The notes under the pieces were generated by a model. The model was not told the origin of the DNA. It ran no database searches and worked only from the letters and a program-made list of their open reading frames with translations. 64,000 nt of DNA from contig NZ_JAFFZN010000016.1 of NCBI RefSeq assembly GCF_017676385.1, forward strand, positions 1-64,000, in the 5' to 3' direction. Positions 1 to 8,258 of the stretch are shown in pieces. Source of the stretch: Streptomyces spirodelae (lineage in GTDB: Bacteria > Actinomycetota > Actinomycetes > Streptomycetales > Streptomycetaceae). The position numbers and the translations under genes were made by a program. Every line of letters begins with the position of its first letter. The stretch's first letter is position 1.

Positions 1-39
1 GCGGCGGGCAAGGGACACCCCCTCATCAGCAAAGGCGGC

Positions 40-1728
40 TCATCCCGTCGAAGGCGAATCGCGGCAGCCGCAGTTGGCCAGCGCCGAAGCGAGCCGGTCC
101 AAGGATTGCTGGGCGGCATCCCGGCCGGAGGCCCCCGTCGTCATGAAGGCGAAGGCCAGCATCCGCCCGTCGGCGTCCACCACGGTGCCGGCCAAAGTGT
201 TCACCCCGGTGAGGGTGCCGGTCTTGGCCCGTACGAGACCCGCGCCCGGCTCGCCGCGCTCGCCGCCGTAGCGGTCGCCGAGGGTTCCGGTGAATCCGGC
301 GACCGGCAGCCCGGTCAGTACGGGGCGCAGTTTCGGCCGGTCCGGATCGGCCGCCAGAGTGAGCAGCCGGGTGAGCAGCACGGGCGAGACCCGGTCGGCG
401 CGGTCCAGCCCGCTGCCGTCCGCGAAGCGGGCGCCCTTCAGCGGCAGGCCGAGCTCCTTCAGGGTGTGGCGGACGGCGCGGCCCGCGCCCCGGAAGCTCG
501 CGGGCTCCCCCTGTGCGAGGGCTGTCTGCCGGGCGAGCGCTTCGGCGAGGTCGTTGTCGCTGTGCGTGAGCATGCGCTCGACCAGCGCGCCGAGCGTGGC
601 CGAGCGGTGGACGGCGAGTTCCGCCGCCCCCTCGGGCGCTCGGCGCTCCTCGGGGGTGCCCTCGACCGTGACGCCCTCGTCGGCGAGTTCGCGGGCGAAG
701 ATCTTGGCCGCCTCCAGCGCGGGGTCGGCGGCGCGGGGTGCGGGCCCGTGGTGGCTGTTGTCCGTACGGCCCTCCTCGACCATCAGCGGGGTGACCCGGG
801 CGAGGTTCTCGTTGGGGCCGATGACGTGCCGGTCGGTGCCGGTGTAGCGGGAGGTGTCGTAGCCGAGGCCGACCTCGTGGACGTCGCGCTTGTCGAGGGC
901 GCGTGCCGTCCGCTCGGCCATGGTGGCCAGGTCCCGTTCGGTGAGGGTGGGGTCGCCGCCGCCGACGAGGGTGACGCGGTCGCCCTTGCCGACGGCGCGG
1001 GTGGCGATCCGGTAGGTGTCGCCGCGGGCGGTCAGCGCCGCGACGGCGGTGGCCAGCTTCACCGTGGAGGCGGGCGCCGAGACGGCCTCGGCGTCCCGGG
1101 AGAAGAGCTGCCGTCCGGTGACGGCGTCCACCACCGAGGCGTGCCGTACGGCGCCCAGCGAACCGTCCTCGATCAGCGGTTCGAGGGTGTCGGCGAGTGC
1201 CGAGGCGGTGGGCGGCGGCAGCTGGTCCGGGCGGGTGCCGCCGCGGCCGCGCGCGTCGGTGCGCGGGCCGCCCTCGCCCGCTGCCCGCTTCGGCAGCGGC
1301 CCGGCCGCTGCCAGCACCTGGGGGGCCATGGGGTAGCTGTCGGTGCCGGGCCGGGTGTGGTCCCCGCCACTTCCGCCCTCCTGGCGGGCTGCCCGGACGC
1401 GCTCGGCCGTACGCTGACCCGAGTCCCACGGTCCGGCAGCGGCCACCGTCACCAGTGCGACCACGAGTCCGAGTGCGGCGGAGGCGGCGGTGAGCCGGGC
1501 CGTCTGCCGCTGCTGCGGAGCGGCTGCCCGCCAACGACGCCGGGCCGCGCGTGCCGCCTCGCGGGCGCGGTCGGTCACCCGTACGGCCGCCGTCCGGGTG
1601 TGTGCCGCCGCCTTCCGGGTGAGGGCCGGCGCGGTGCGGGTGCGGGCTGCCGCGGTGCGGGCCACTCGGGCTGCCGAACGGTATGCCCGCTTCGCGGTGT
1701 CACGCACCTTCGCCTTGGTGTCATGCAC
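40..1728 (-). CDS. dacB: D-alanyl-D-alanine carboxypeptidase / endopeptidase (PBP4, peptidase S13)
   Basis: This penicillin-binding protein trims D-Ala from peptidoglycan stem peptides outside the membrane. About 562 residues. The N-terminus is a long Arg/Ala-rich cytoplasmic segment (about 1-85), followed by one hydrophobic anchor (near 86-105), so it is probably membrane-tethered rather than secreted. The three serine-acyltransferase motifs are visible: S-T-V-K near residue 221, S-D-N near 390 and K-T-G near 501. The start is a GTG preceded by an AAAGGGG stretch at 8-9 nt; a GTG 27 bases further upstream is also possible. It is divergent from ppa. The family call is firm; the exact start is not. 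Confidence 0.9.
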   Translation of the reverse strand: MHDTKAKVRDTAKRAYRSAARVARTAAARTRTAPALTRKAAAHTRTAAVRVTDRAREAARAARRRWRAAAPQQRQTARLTAASAALGLVVALVTVAAAGPWDSGQRTAERVRAARQEGGSGGDHTRPGTDSYPMAPQVLAAAGPLPKRAAGEGGPRTDARGRGGTRPDQLPPPTASALADTLEPLIEDGSLGAVRHASVVDAVTGRQLFSRDAEAVSAPASTVKLATAVAALTARGDTYRIATRAVGKGDRVTLVGGGDPTLTERDLATMAERTARALDKRDVHEVGLGYDTSRYTGTDRHVIGPNENLARVTPLMVEEGRTDNSHHGPAPRAADPALEAAKIFARELADEGVTVEGTPEERRAPEGAAELAVHRSATLGALVERMLTHSDNDLAEALARQTALAQGEPASFRGAGRAVRHTLKELGLPLKGARFADGSGLDRADRVSPVLLTRLLTLAADPDRPKLRPVLTGLPVAGFTGTLGDRYGGERGEPGAGLVRAKTGTLTGVNTLAGTVVDADGRMLAFAFMTTGASGRDAAQQSLDRLASALANCGCRDSPSTG

Positions 1729-1869
1729 CTCGACCAGCCCCTTTCGCGAGCACACATGTGCGTGGGGGACACTTAATCACCAGACTGGAGTTCTTCTGGG
1801 GGACGGCCCCCAGGGCACACGAGTGCTGATGAGACTGATCTCATCATGATCTATACGGAGGAGCCTCCC

Positions 1870-2361
1870 TTGGAGTTCGACGTCACCATCGAGATCCCGA
1901 AGGGCTCGCGGAACAAGTACGAGGTGGACCACGAGACGGGCCGCATCCGGCTCGACCGGCACCTGTTCACCTCGACCGTGTACCCGGCGGACTACGGCTT
2001 CGTCGACGGCACCCTGGGCGAGGACGGCGACCCGCTCGACGCGCTCGTGCTGCTGGAGGAGCCCACTTTCCCCGGGTGCATCATCAAGTGCCGCGCCATC
2101 GGCATGTTCCGGATGACGGACGAGGCCGGCGGCGACGACAAGCTGCTGTGCGTGCCGTCCTCGGACCCGCGGATGGAGCACCTGCGCGACATCCACCACG
2201 TCAGCGAGTTCGACCGGCTGGAGATCCAGCACTTCTTCGAGGTCTACAAGGACCTGGAGCCCGGCAAGTCGGTCGAGGGCGCCAACTGGGTGGGCCGCGC
2301 CGAGGCGGAGGCCGAGGTCGAGGCATCCATCAAGCGGCTGGCAGCCGAGGGCGGCCACTGA
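1870..2361 (+). CDS. ppa: Inorganic pyrophosphatase (family I)
   Basis: This soluble cytoplasmic enzyme hydrolyses pyrophosphate to orthophosphate and so pulls biosynthetic reactions forward. The protein has 163 residues and covers the family from the N-terminal MEFDVTIEIPKGSRNKYE segment onward. The metal-binding acidic motif DGDPLDALVL is present, as are the YPADYGFVDGT and EVYKDLEPGK segments. The start is a TTG with a strong site (GGAGGAG, about 1858-1864) just upstream. An in-frame ATG at 1846 would add eight residues that the family lacks and would put the ribosome site inside the gene, so I prefer TTG. A strong hairpin follows the stop codon. Confidence 0.96.
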   Translation: MEFDVTIEIPKGSRNKYEVDHETGRIRLDRHLFTSTVYPADYGFVDGTLGEDGDPLDALVLLEEPTFPGCIIKCRAIGMFRMTDEAGGDDKLLCVPSSDPRMEHLRDIHHVSEFDRLEIQHFFEVYKDLEPGKSVEGANWVGRAEAEAEVEASIKRLAAEGGH

Positions 2362-2375
2362 GGCCGTCCACTCCC

Positions 2376-2404
2376 CGGAGGGGCTGAGCGTCTCGGCCCC
2401 TCCG
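2376..2404. terminator. Hairpin terminator between ppa and the ThrE-like gene
   Basis: A perfect 9-bp stem (CGGAGGGGC / GCCCCTCCG) extends through a wobble pair and three more pairs to about 13 bp with a 3-nt loop. It lies 14 bases after the ppa stop codon and also downstream of the convergent exporter gene, so it can serve both. Confidence 0.75.
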
Positions 2405-2438
2405 TCTGCTTTGCGTCTGCCGGCAATGAGCCGATCAG

Positions 2439-4130
2439 CTAGAAGCCGCGGGTGCGCTTGGCGGCGCGGCGGCCCGGCAGCGGGGTCTCCTGGCCCGGGG
2501 TCTTGATGAACAGGCGGGCCAGTTCGCCGCCGAGGTTGACCCCTATCGCGATGGCCAGTGCCAGCGCACCCGCTGTGGCCAGGTGCTCGAAGCCCTTGTT
2601 CACATCGCCCTGGGCGATGTTCAGCAGCCCGAAGTAGGTGTTGCTACCCGGCAGCAGTGGCCCGATCGCCGCCGTGATGTAGGGCAGCGACGAGGCGAAC
2701 TGGTAGCGGGAGAGCAACTGGCCGAAGAGGCCGACCAGCCCGGCGGCCACCACGGTGGCGGGTACAGGTGTCAGATCCGCCTTGGTCAGCGCGCCGAAGA
2801 TCAGCCAGGCCACGCCCCCGTTGAGGGTGGCCGGCAGCACGGTGTGACGTTCCTGCTGGAGCAGCACGCAGAAGGCCAGCGCCAGCAGCATGCCGGCCAG
2901 CAACTGGGTGACGGGACGGTCGACGTGGCTGACGATGTCGGGCGTCAGCCGGGCGTTCAGCCGGTCGCCCACGTACAGCACCAGCAGCACGCCGCAGACG
3001 ATGCCGACGATGAGGTAGATGACCTCCAGCAGGCGCGCGGCCGCGGTGATGTAGAAGCCGGTGAGCCCGTCGTGCACCGCCGCGACCAGCGCCCGCCCCG
3101 GGATCAGCGCGAAGAGTCCACCGGTGATGACGGCCGACGCCTGGATACGGGTATCGGTGTGCTGGGAGAGCAGCGCGACGCCGACACCTATCGCGGCGGG
3201 CGGCATCGCCGCGGAGGCGAACTGGTAGAACTCCGGCAGCCCGCGTCCCGCGCACAGCCAGGCGAGCCGGTCACCGAGCATCGCGCCGAGTGCGGCGAGG
3301 ACGAACACCAGCCCGTCGCCGCCCACCAGCAGCGAGGCGGCACCGGACAGCGCGCCGCTGGCCACGGTGAGGGCCCACTTGGAGTAGGGGTGCCGGTTGC
3401 GGCGCATCTCCGCGAGCCGCCGGTACGCCTCCTCCAGGGACACCTCGCCCTGGGTGATGTCGGCGACGAGCGCGAAGACGGCCGACAGCCGGGTGTAGTC
3501 GGTGCCGCGCCTGCGGACGGTCCTGCTGAGCGTCACCGGGTCGTCGACCAGCGACGGCTGGTGGGTGATGGCCAGCAGCGTGAAGGTCACCTCGGGCTCG
3601 GTGCGGTCGAGCCCGTAGGCGTGGGCGACACCGAACATGGCGGCTTCCACGTCCTCGGCCCCCTCGCCGCCCGCCAGCAGCAGCTCGCCGATTCGCAGCG
3701 TCAGGTCGAGGACGCGGGGCACGGCAGGGCCGCTCTCCGCGCCCTCGTCGCCGCGCGCGGCCCGCTCCGGCACGGGGCGCTCGGCCAGCGGCATCCGTAC
3801 CAGCGAGCGCATCCGGTCCTGCCAGGGCGAACCCGGCTTGGCCAGCGGGCCGACGACGGGGATGCCCTCGGGCGGGGTGAACGCGCTGCCCGGCTCGGGC
3901 GGCGGCTGTGTGACGAGTCCCTCCGGAATGGTGAACTCGGAAGTCGGGTGCTCCTCCTCGGGAACGGGCGGAAGCGGCACGCCCAGGGGCGCCGTGAAGG
4001 CGCTGTGCGACTCGTCGGACACCGGTTTGGTGTCCTCCGGCTCACCACCCTGCTCCGCGGCGTCGCCGTTTCCCTTGGGCTGCCCCACCACGCTCTGTTC
4101 GCTCCTTCCCTCGCTCTCCAGCAGTGTCAC
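2439..4130 (-). CDS. ThrE-type threonine/serine exporter family membrane protein
   Basis: A predicted efflux carrier of the ThrE family, which exports threonine and serine in Corynebacterium. The 563 residues fall into a Pro/Glu-rich cytoplasmic N-terminus (1-125), a conserved soluble ThrE domain (about 135-235) and roughly ten hydrophobic helices up to residue 545, ending in a basic tail. The N-terminal tail holds imperfect repeats of the FTxPEG type (FTIPEG, FTPPEG). The first half matches the DUF1212 part and the second the DUF3815 part of ThrE, fused as in actinobacteria. The substrate is inferred from the family. A short inverted repeat sits 27 bases upstream of the start. Confidence 0.85.
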   Translation of the reverse strand: MTLLESEGRSEQSVVGQPKGNGDAAEQGGEPEDTKPVSDESHSAFTAPLGVPLPPVPEEEHPTSEFTIPEGLVTQPPPEPGSAFTPPEGIPVVGPLAKPGSPWQDRMRSLVRMPLAERPVPERAARGDEGAESGPAVPRVLDLTLRIGELLLAGGEGAEDVEAAMFGVAHAYGLDRTEPEVTFTLLAITHQPSLVDDPVTLSRTVRRRGTDYTRLSAVFALVADITQGEVSLEEAYRRLAEMRRNRHPYSKWALTVASGALSGAASLLVGGDGLVFVLAALGAMLGDRLAWLCAGRGLPEFYQFASAAMPPAAIGVGVALLSQHTDTRIQASAVITGGLFALIPGRALVAAVHDGLTGFYITAAARLLEVIYLIVGIVCGVLLVLYVGDRLNARLTPDIVSHVDRPVTQLLAGMLLALAFCVLLQQERHTVLPATLNGGVAWLIFGALTKADLTPVPATVVAAGLVGLFGQLLSRYQFASSLPYITAAIGPLLPGSNTYFGLLNIAQGDVNKGFEHLATAGALALAIAIGVNLGGELARLFIKTPGQETPLPGRRAAKRTRGF

Positions 4131-4156
4131 ACGAGCAACGCCGTGTCCGACGAGGA

Positions 4157-4172
4157 CCGTTCCACGGAACGG
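4157..4172. promoter_or_regulatory. Inverted repeat upstream of the ThrE-like gene
   Basis: A perfect palindrome CCGTTCC-AC-GGAACGG lies 27 bases before the exporter start codon. Its size and place fit a repressor operator or a leader hairpin. No regulator can be assigned from the sequence. Confidence 0.4.
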
Positions 4173-4220
4173 AAGCGTGCTACCTCACAGTGGAGCATGC
4201 GCGGAAAACCTCCCCCCAAA

Positions 4221-4251
4221 GGCCCCCTGTACAGGACCTGTACAGGGGGCC
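4221..4251. terminator. Long perfect hairpin downstream of the TipA-like gene
   Basis: Two 15-base arms (GGCCCCCTGTACAGG and its complement) are separated by a single base, giving a stem of about 14 bp with a minimal loop. It lies between the TipA-like stop codon and the exporter start, both on the minus strand. The likely role is transcription termination that separates the two genes. The CTGTACAG core is itself palindromic in each arm. Confidence 0.75.
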
Positions 4252-4270
4252 GTCGAAAGGGGGTGTGGCC

Positions 4271-4306
4271 ACCGGAGAAGGACCGGACACCGGAGAAGGA
4301 ACGGAC
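4271..4306. repeat. Two tandem 18-bp repeats
   Basis: Two adjacent 18-base units that begin ACCGGAGAAGGA differ at one position. They sit immediately downstream of the TipA-like stop codon. No function is evident. Confidence 0.6.
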
Positions 4307-4316
4307 GGTGGGCGCT

Positions 4317-5084
4317 TCAGCCGGCGTCGGCGGCCCGTGCGGCGTTCGCCGCGATCGCGTCCCGCATGTACCGGGCCAGTCCCGGCCTGATCGCCTCATA
4401 GGTGGCGGTGAAGCGCTCGTCCTGGACGTACATCTCGCCGAGCCTGCAGTGCATCTGATGGTCGCACTCGTAGCTGAAGCGGGAGATGAACAGCCGGTGC
4501 CGCTCGGCGAGGGCGGTGACCGCGGGCGCGTCGGGCGGGTCGCCCGCCGCCAGCCGGTCGGCGACGGCGCCGTGGATCTCGTCCATCTCGCGCCTGAGTG
4601 CTTTCCAGTCCTCCTTGCTGCAGGTGGCAGCGCGGCGCTGCGCCTCGCGGTACTGCGCGGAGTCGCCCCAGCGGCGCTCGGCCTCCTCCGCGTGCTCGTC
4701 CGGGTCGAAGTCCCCGAACACCTCGAACTTCTCCTCAGGGGTGAGGTTGATGCCCATTCTGCGTGCCTCCATGGCGCGTTCCACGGCGGCGGCCATCTCC
4801 TTCAGCTGGTCGATCCGCGCCGTCAGCAGGTGGTGCTGGCGGCGCAGATGGCTGACCGGGTCGGCTGCGGGGTCGTCCAGCAGGACGGCGATCTCCTCCA
4901 GCGGGAAACCCAGCTCCCGGTAGAAGAGGATCTGCTGCAGCCGGTCCAGGTCGGCGTCCGTGTACCGCCGGTGCCCGGCCGTCGTACGGGCCGAGGGCAC
5001 CAGCAACCCGATCTCGTCGTAGTGGTGCAGCGTGCGCACCGTGATCCCGGCGAAACCGGCGACCTGCCCGACGGAGTGGCTCAC
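4317..5084 (-). CDS. tipA: TipA-like MerR family transcriptional activator (thiopeptide sensor type)
   Basis: TipAL binds thiopeptide antibiotics such as thiostrepton through its C-terminal TipAS domain and activates transcription from its own promoter. The protein has 255 residues against 253 in S. lividans TipAL, as I recall that sequence. The N-terminal MerR helix-turn-helix (VGQVAGFAGITVRTLHHYD) is followed by a dimerisation helix and the drug-binding domain (GINLTPEEKFEVFGDFDPD). The GTG start follows an AAGGAGG site at 5-6 nt; an upstream ATG at 5135 would lie within the promoter. In TipAL the drug attaches to Cys214. Here Cys207 is kept, but the second cysteine is at 213 and position 214 is Arg, so covalent capture may differ. 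Confidence 0.88.
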   Translation of the reverse strand: MSHSVGQVAGFAGITVRTLHHYDEIGLLVPSARTTAGHRRYTDADLDRLQQILFYRELGFPLEEIAVLLDDPAADPVSHLRRQHHLLTARIDQLKEMAAAVERAMEARRMGINLTPEEKFEVFGDFDPDEHAEEAERRWGDSAQYREAQRRAATCSKEDWKALRREMDEIHGAVADRLAAGDPPDAPAVTALAERHRLFISRFSYECDHQMHCRLGEMYVQDERFTATYEAIRPGLARYMRDAIAANAARAADAG

Positions 5085-5133
5085 CACCGCCTCCTTGCCT
5101 GCCATCGCTCGTTGCGGTCGCTTACGGGCATCC

Positions 5134-5164
5134 ACGGTGCTGCCTCACGTCACGTGAGGTGCAA
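5134..5164 (-). promoter_or_regulatory. TipA-type promoter with palindromic operator
   Basis: On the minus strand a TTGCAC -35 hexamer (5164-5159) and a CACCGT element (5139-5134) are 19 bp apart, the long spacing typical of MerR-activated promoters. The spacer is filled by a perfect palindrome CCTCACGT-C-ACGTGAGG (5143-5159). This is where an autoregulatory TipA protein would bind and untwist the promoter. Confidence 0.75.
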
Positions 5165-5244
5165 GCCGCATTTCCGCGCCGGCGGGCGATCCTCGTCCGG
5201 GCGCCGCCGGTGTCACCGCCGGCCGGTGTCACCGCCGCCCGCCC

Positions 5245-5850
5245 TCACAGCGGTGGGCGGTCCGTCAGTACGCTCAGATCGCGCTCGCCCTCGCCGGCCA
5301 TCACAAAGGCGCCGGCCTGCAGCCGGGAGATCAGCTCGCGGGCCCAGGCGGCATCGCTGTCGGCGGTGTGCACCCATAGCTTCATGATCTCGTCGATGTG
5401 GCCCCACTCCTGTGGAACGCCACCGTCCGGGGCCCAGTTCCGGGTCACCTCGTCACGCCAGGACTCCAGTGCGGCGACCCGCTCCTCCAGCAGCGCCACG
5501 GCCTCCGCGCGGGGCAGGTCGACGAGGAAGCCGACGGCGGAGGTCAGCAGCTCCTGCTTCTCCTGGGTGGCGGTCAGCGCGTACCGCAGCAGCCGGAAGA
5601 ACTCCGCCTCGCCCGCCTCGGTGATCTCGTACTCGGTGCGGGGCGGGCCGCCCGCGGTGCTCGGGGCCGTCTCGTGCGGCAGCAGCAGGCCCTGCTTGGC
5701 CAGCTGCTTGAGCGCGTGGTAAATCGACCCCGGCTTGGCCGACGACCACTGGTGGGCGCCCCAGAACTCCAGGTCGTTGCGGACCTGGTAGCCGTGCGCC
5801 CGCCCGCGCAGGCGCACATCCCCCAGCACCAGCAGCCGGATCGCCGACAT
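5245..5850 (-). CDS. PadR family transcriptional regulator
   Basis: This is a winged-helix repressor of the PadR family. The 201 residues begin with MSAIRLLVLGDVRLRGRAHGYQV. The DNA-binding wing follows (SSAKPGSIYHALKQLAKQGLL), and the C-terminal two thirds form a helical dimerisation region rich in leucine and glutamate (about 85-185). The start chosen is the ATG at 5850, which has AGGGAAG just before it and matches the usual PadR N-terminus; an ATG nine codons upstream has no evident ribosome site. The effector and targets cannot be read from the sequence. PadR repressors commonly control themselves and an adjacent efflux or detoxification gene; here no transporter is adjacent. Confidence 0.88.
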   Translation of the reverse strand: MSAIRLLVLGDVRLRGRAHGYQVRNDLEFWGAHQWSSAKPGSIYHALKQLAKQGLLLPHETAPSTAGGPPRTEYEITEAGEAEFFRLLRYALTATQEKQELLTSAVGFLVDLPRAEAVALLEERVAALESWRDEVTRNWAPDGGVPQEWGHIDEIMKLWVHTADSDAAWARELISRLQAGAFVMAGEGERDLSVLTDRPPL

Positions 5851-5941
5851 CGCTTCCCTGCTCCCCTGCCCGGTCATACCGCCGTTGCGTTGTCAAGCCA
5901 CACCCTATGCGGGTCCGGGGCAGGGGAGCAGCCGCGTGGGG

Positions 5942-6622
5942 TCAGTCCTGACCGGCGCCGCTCTGGTCGGTGCCGCTCTGGTCGGTGCCGCTGTGGTCGG
6001 TGCCGCTCTGGTCGGCGCCGCTGTGGTCGGCGCCGCTCTGGTCGGCGCCGCCGAACGCGGACCAGTCCGGCTCGGGCATCGCGCCGGTCTCGAAAACCAG
6101 GTCGAAGGCGCCCTTGCCGTCGATCGTCTCGCGGATGATGTCGGCGTGCCCGGCATGCCGCGCGTACTCCTCGATCAGGTGCAGCAGGCCCCAGCGCCAG
6201 GAGAACTCGCCGCCCTTGTCCCAGGGGGCCGGCGGGACGACGAAGGTCGCGTCGAGCGAGGAGAGCTCACCGACCGCCTTCTCGACCTCGACGGCGACCC
6301 GCTCGCTGTAGGCGAGCAGCGCGTCGATCGTCTCGTCGGCGGTGGGGGTGAAGCTGTGCTCCCACTCCTCCTTTTTCTTCTCCTCACTGGCCTCGATACC
6401 GCGGAAGGTGCGGAGCCAGCCCTCCTCGACCACGGTGACGTGCTTGAGCAGTCCGGCCAGCGAGAGGGCGCTGGCCGCGGGGGTGCTGCGGGCCTGCTCC
6501 TCGGTGAGGCCGTGGAGGGCGCGGCGGATGCCGCCCCGCTGGGCCTCCAGGTAGGCGAGGAGCACTCCGCGCTCGTCACCGCGCTGTTCCGCCTTGACGA
6601 CTACCGGCATGGGGTTCGCCAC
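5942..6622 (-). CDS. DinB-fold protein (DUF664 / mycothiol-dependent enzyme type)
   Basis: A four-helix-bundle protein of the DinB/DUF664 superfamily, many of whose actinobacterial members use mycothiol or bacillithiol in metal-dependent reactions. The 226 residues contain the expected metal-ligand histidines: one in LLKHVTVVEEGWL near residue 61 and two in EEYARHAGHADIIRE near 160. The enzymatic substrate is unknown. The C-terminus is odd: after about residue 192 the protein ends in seven pentapeptides of the form G-A/T-D-Q/H-S, encoded by 15-bp DNA repeats. This tail is outside the conserved fold and probably disordered. Confidence 0.8.
   Translation of the reverse strand: MANPMPVVVKAEQRGDERGVLLAYLEAQRGGIRRALHGLTEEQARSTPAASALSLAGLLKHVTVVEEGWLRTFRGIEASEEKKKEEWEHSFTPTADETIDALLAYSERVAVEVEKAVGELSSLDATFVVPPAPWDKGGEFSWRWGLLHLIEEYARHAGHADIIRETIDGKGAFDLVFETGAMPEPDWSAFGGADQSGADHSGADQSGTDHSGTDQSGTDQSGAGQD
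5945..6049 (-). repeat. Degenerate 15-bp tandem repeats coding for a GADQS tail
   Basis: About seven consecutive 15-base units resembling GCCGCTCTGGTCGGT (plus-strand reading) encode the C-terminal pentapeptides of the DinB-fold protein. Units differ mainly at the Gln/His and Ala/Thr codons. Such repeats can change copy number in frame. Confidence 0.75.
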
Positions 6623-6744
6623 CTCTCGGATCGCTCCGGAGGCCCGTGCCCCCGGCTGATGACCCCAAACTATGAGCCCTTGCGGTCAGGTTCTGTCCTC
6701 AAGAAGCAGGCCACTCAGCCAGACTGCCCAAGCGCAGCTTGTTC

Positions 6745-8202
6745 TCAGAAAGGGAACTCGCTGCGTTCGCGTTGGATGGAGACCCAGCGGGTGGTGGTGA
6801 AGGCTTCGACCACCTGAGGTCCGTTCAGGCGGCCGAGGCCGGACAGTTTCTCGCCGCCGTAGGGGACGATCGGTTCGTCGGCGACGGTGGAGTCGTTGAC
6901 GTGGACCATCCCCGCGTCGATCCGGCGGGCGACCGCGATGCCCCGCTCGATGTCGGCACTGTGCACGGCGCCGGCGAGCCCGTAGGGGGTGTCGTTGGCG
7001 ACGCGTACGGCCTCCTCCTCGCCGTCCACCGGGATGATCAGCGCGACGGGTCCGAAGATCTCCTCGTGCCGCAGCAGGGAGTTCTCCGGCAGGTCCGTCA
7101 GCACGCTGGGCGAGACCAGGTTGCCGTCCACCTCGCCGTGCAGCAGGGCCGTGGCGCCCTCGGCGAGCGCCTGCTCGACGATGGCGGTCACCCGTTCCGC
7201 CTGGCGGGAGTTGATCAGCGGACCGATATGGGTCTCAGGGTTCTCCGGGTCGCCCACCACCAGCCTGCTGACGCGCTCCACGAACTTCTCGGTGAACTCC
7301 GGCTCCAGGCGCCGGTCCACGATGATCCGGTTTGCCGCCATGCACAGCTGGCCCTGGTTGACGAAGCGGCTGTAGACCGCGGCGTCCACGGCGTAGTCGA
7401 CATCGGCGTCGTCCAGCACCACCAGCCCGCTGTTGGAGCCGAGCTGGAGGATGACGCGCTTGAAGTTGCGCCCCGCGACGGTGGACACGTGGCGGCCCAC
7501 GCGGTCGGAGCCGGTGAAGGAGATGACCTTGGGCACCGGGTGCTCGATGAGCGTGTCGCCGATCTCCGCGCTGTCGGTGATGACGACGTTCACCAGGCCC
7601 GGCGGCAGCCCGGCGTCCTCCAGCACCTTGGCGACCAGGGTGCCCCCGCACACCGGTGTCGACTGGTGCGGCTTGAGGACGACGGCGTTGCCCAGCGCGA
7701 GTGCGGGCGCGGCCGACTTGACCGCCAGCAGGAAGGGGTAGTTGAACGGGGAGATGATCCCCACGACCCCGACCGGGTCCCGGTAGACGCGGTTCTCCTT
7801 GCCGGGGACCGAGGACGGCAGGATCTCGCCGAGCGGGTTGAGCGAGAGCTGAAGGGCTTCCCGGAAGAACTCCTTGACCATGTGGATCTCGAAGGCCGCC
7901 TTGTGCCGGGTGCCGCCCAGCTCGGCGATGATGGCCTCGGTGATCCGCGGCTCGCTCTCCTCGATGACCCGGATCGCCCGCTCGAAGACCCGTCTGCGCG
8001 TGTAGGGGTTGGTGGCAGCCCACTCACGCTGGGCACGCTCGGCCGCGCGGTACGCCTCGTCCACCTCGTCGCGTGTGGCGACGGTGATGGAGGCGAGCTT
8101 CTCCCCGTTGTACGGGTTGAAGTCGATGATGTCCCAGGAGCCGGTGCCGGGACGCCACTCGCCGTCTATGCACTGGAGTGCCAGATCCGTGAAGTAGGAC
8201 AT
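6745..8202 (-). CDS. Aldehyde dehydrogenase family protein
   Basis: An NAD(P)-dependent aldehyde dehydrogenase of 485 residues, resembling benzaldehyde/vanillin-type members. The cofactor region (SPFNYPFLLAVKSAAPALALGNAVVLKPH) and FTGSDRVGRHV segment are intact. The nucleophile is Cys287 in QGQLCMAAN. The general-base position is unusual: the motif normally read as LELGG is LQLGS, so the glutamate is Gln253. The spacing of 34 residues to the cysteine equals that between Glu268 and Cys302 in human ALDH2, so this is the same position. The start is an ATG with AAGGA upstream; in-frame sequence further upstream lies over the neighbouring regulator gene and lacks family similarity. Confidence 0.88.
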   Translation of the reverse strand: MSYFTDLALQCIDGEWRPGTGSWDIIDFNPYNGEKLASITVATRDEVDEAYRAAERAQREWAATNPYTRRRVFERAIRVIEESEPRITEAIIAELGGTRHKAAFEIHMVKEFFREALQLSLNPLGEILPSSVPGKENRVYRDPVGVVGIISPFNYPFLLAVKSAAPALALGNAVVLKPHQSTPVCGGTLVAKVLEDAGLPPGLVNVVITDSAEIGDTLIEHPVPKVISFTGSDRVGRHVSTVAGRNFKRVILQLGSNSGLVVLDDADVDYAVDAAVYSRFVNQGQLCMAANRIIVDRRLEPEFTEKFVERVSRLVVGDPENPETHIGPLINSRQAERVTAIVEQALAEGATALLHGEVDGNLVSPSVLTDLPENSLLRHEEIFGPVALIIPVDGEEEAVRVANDTPYGLAGAVHSADIERGIAVARRIDAGMVHVNDSTVADEPIVPYGGEKLSGLGRLNGPQVVEAFTTTRWVSIQRERSEFPF

Positions 8203-8258
8203 GCCATTCCTTCTGGGGGTTGAAGGAGATGCTGCTGCTTGGTCATCGTACCGGCGGG

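Noticed and set aside
26..1534. Long readings opposite and in other frames of the DacB gene, and similar ones throughout the window
   Set aside because: High GC makes long open frames on wrong strands; these are Arg/Pro/Gly-rich and lack motifs, while the chosen genes show family motifs.
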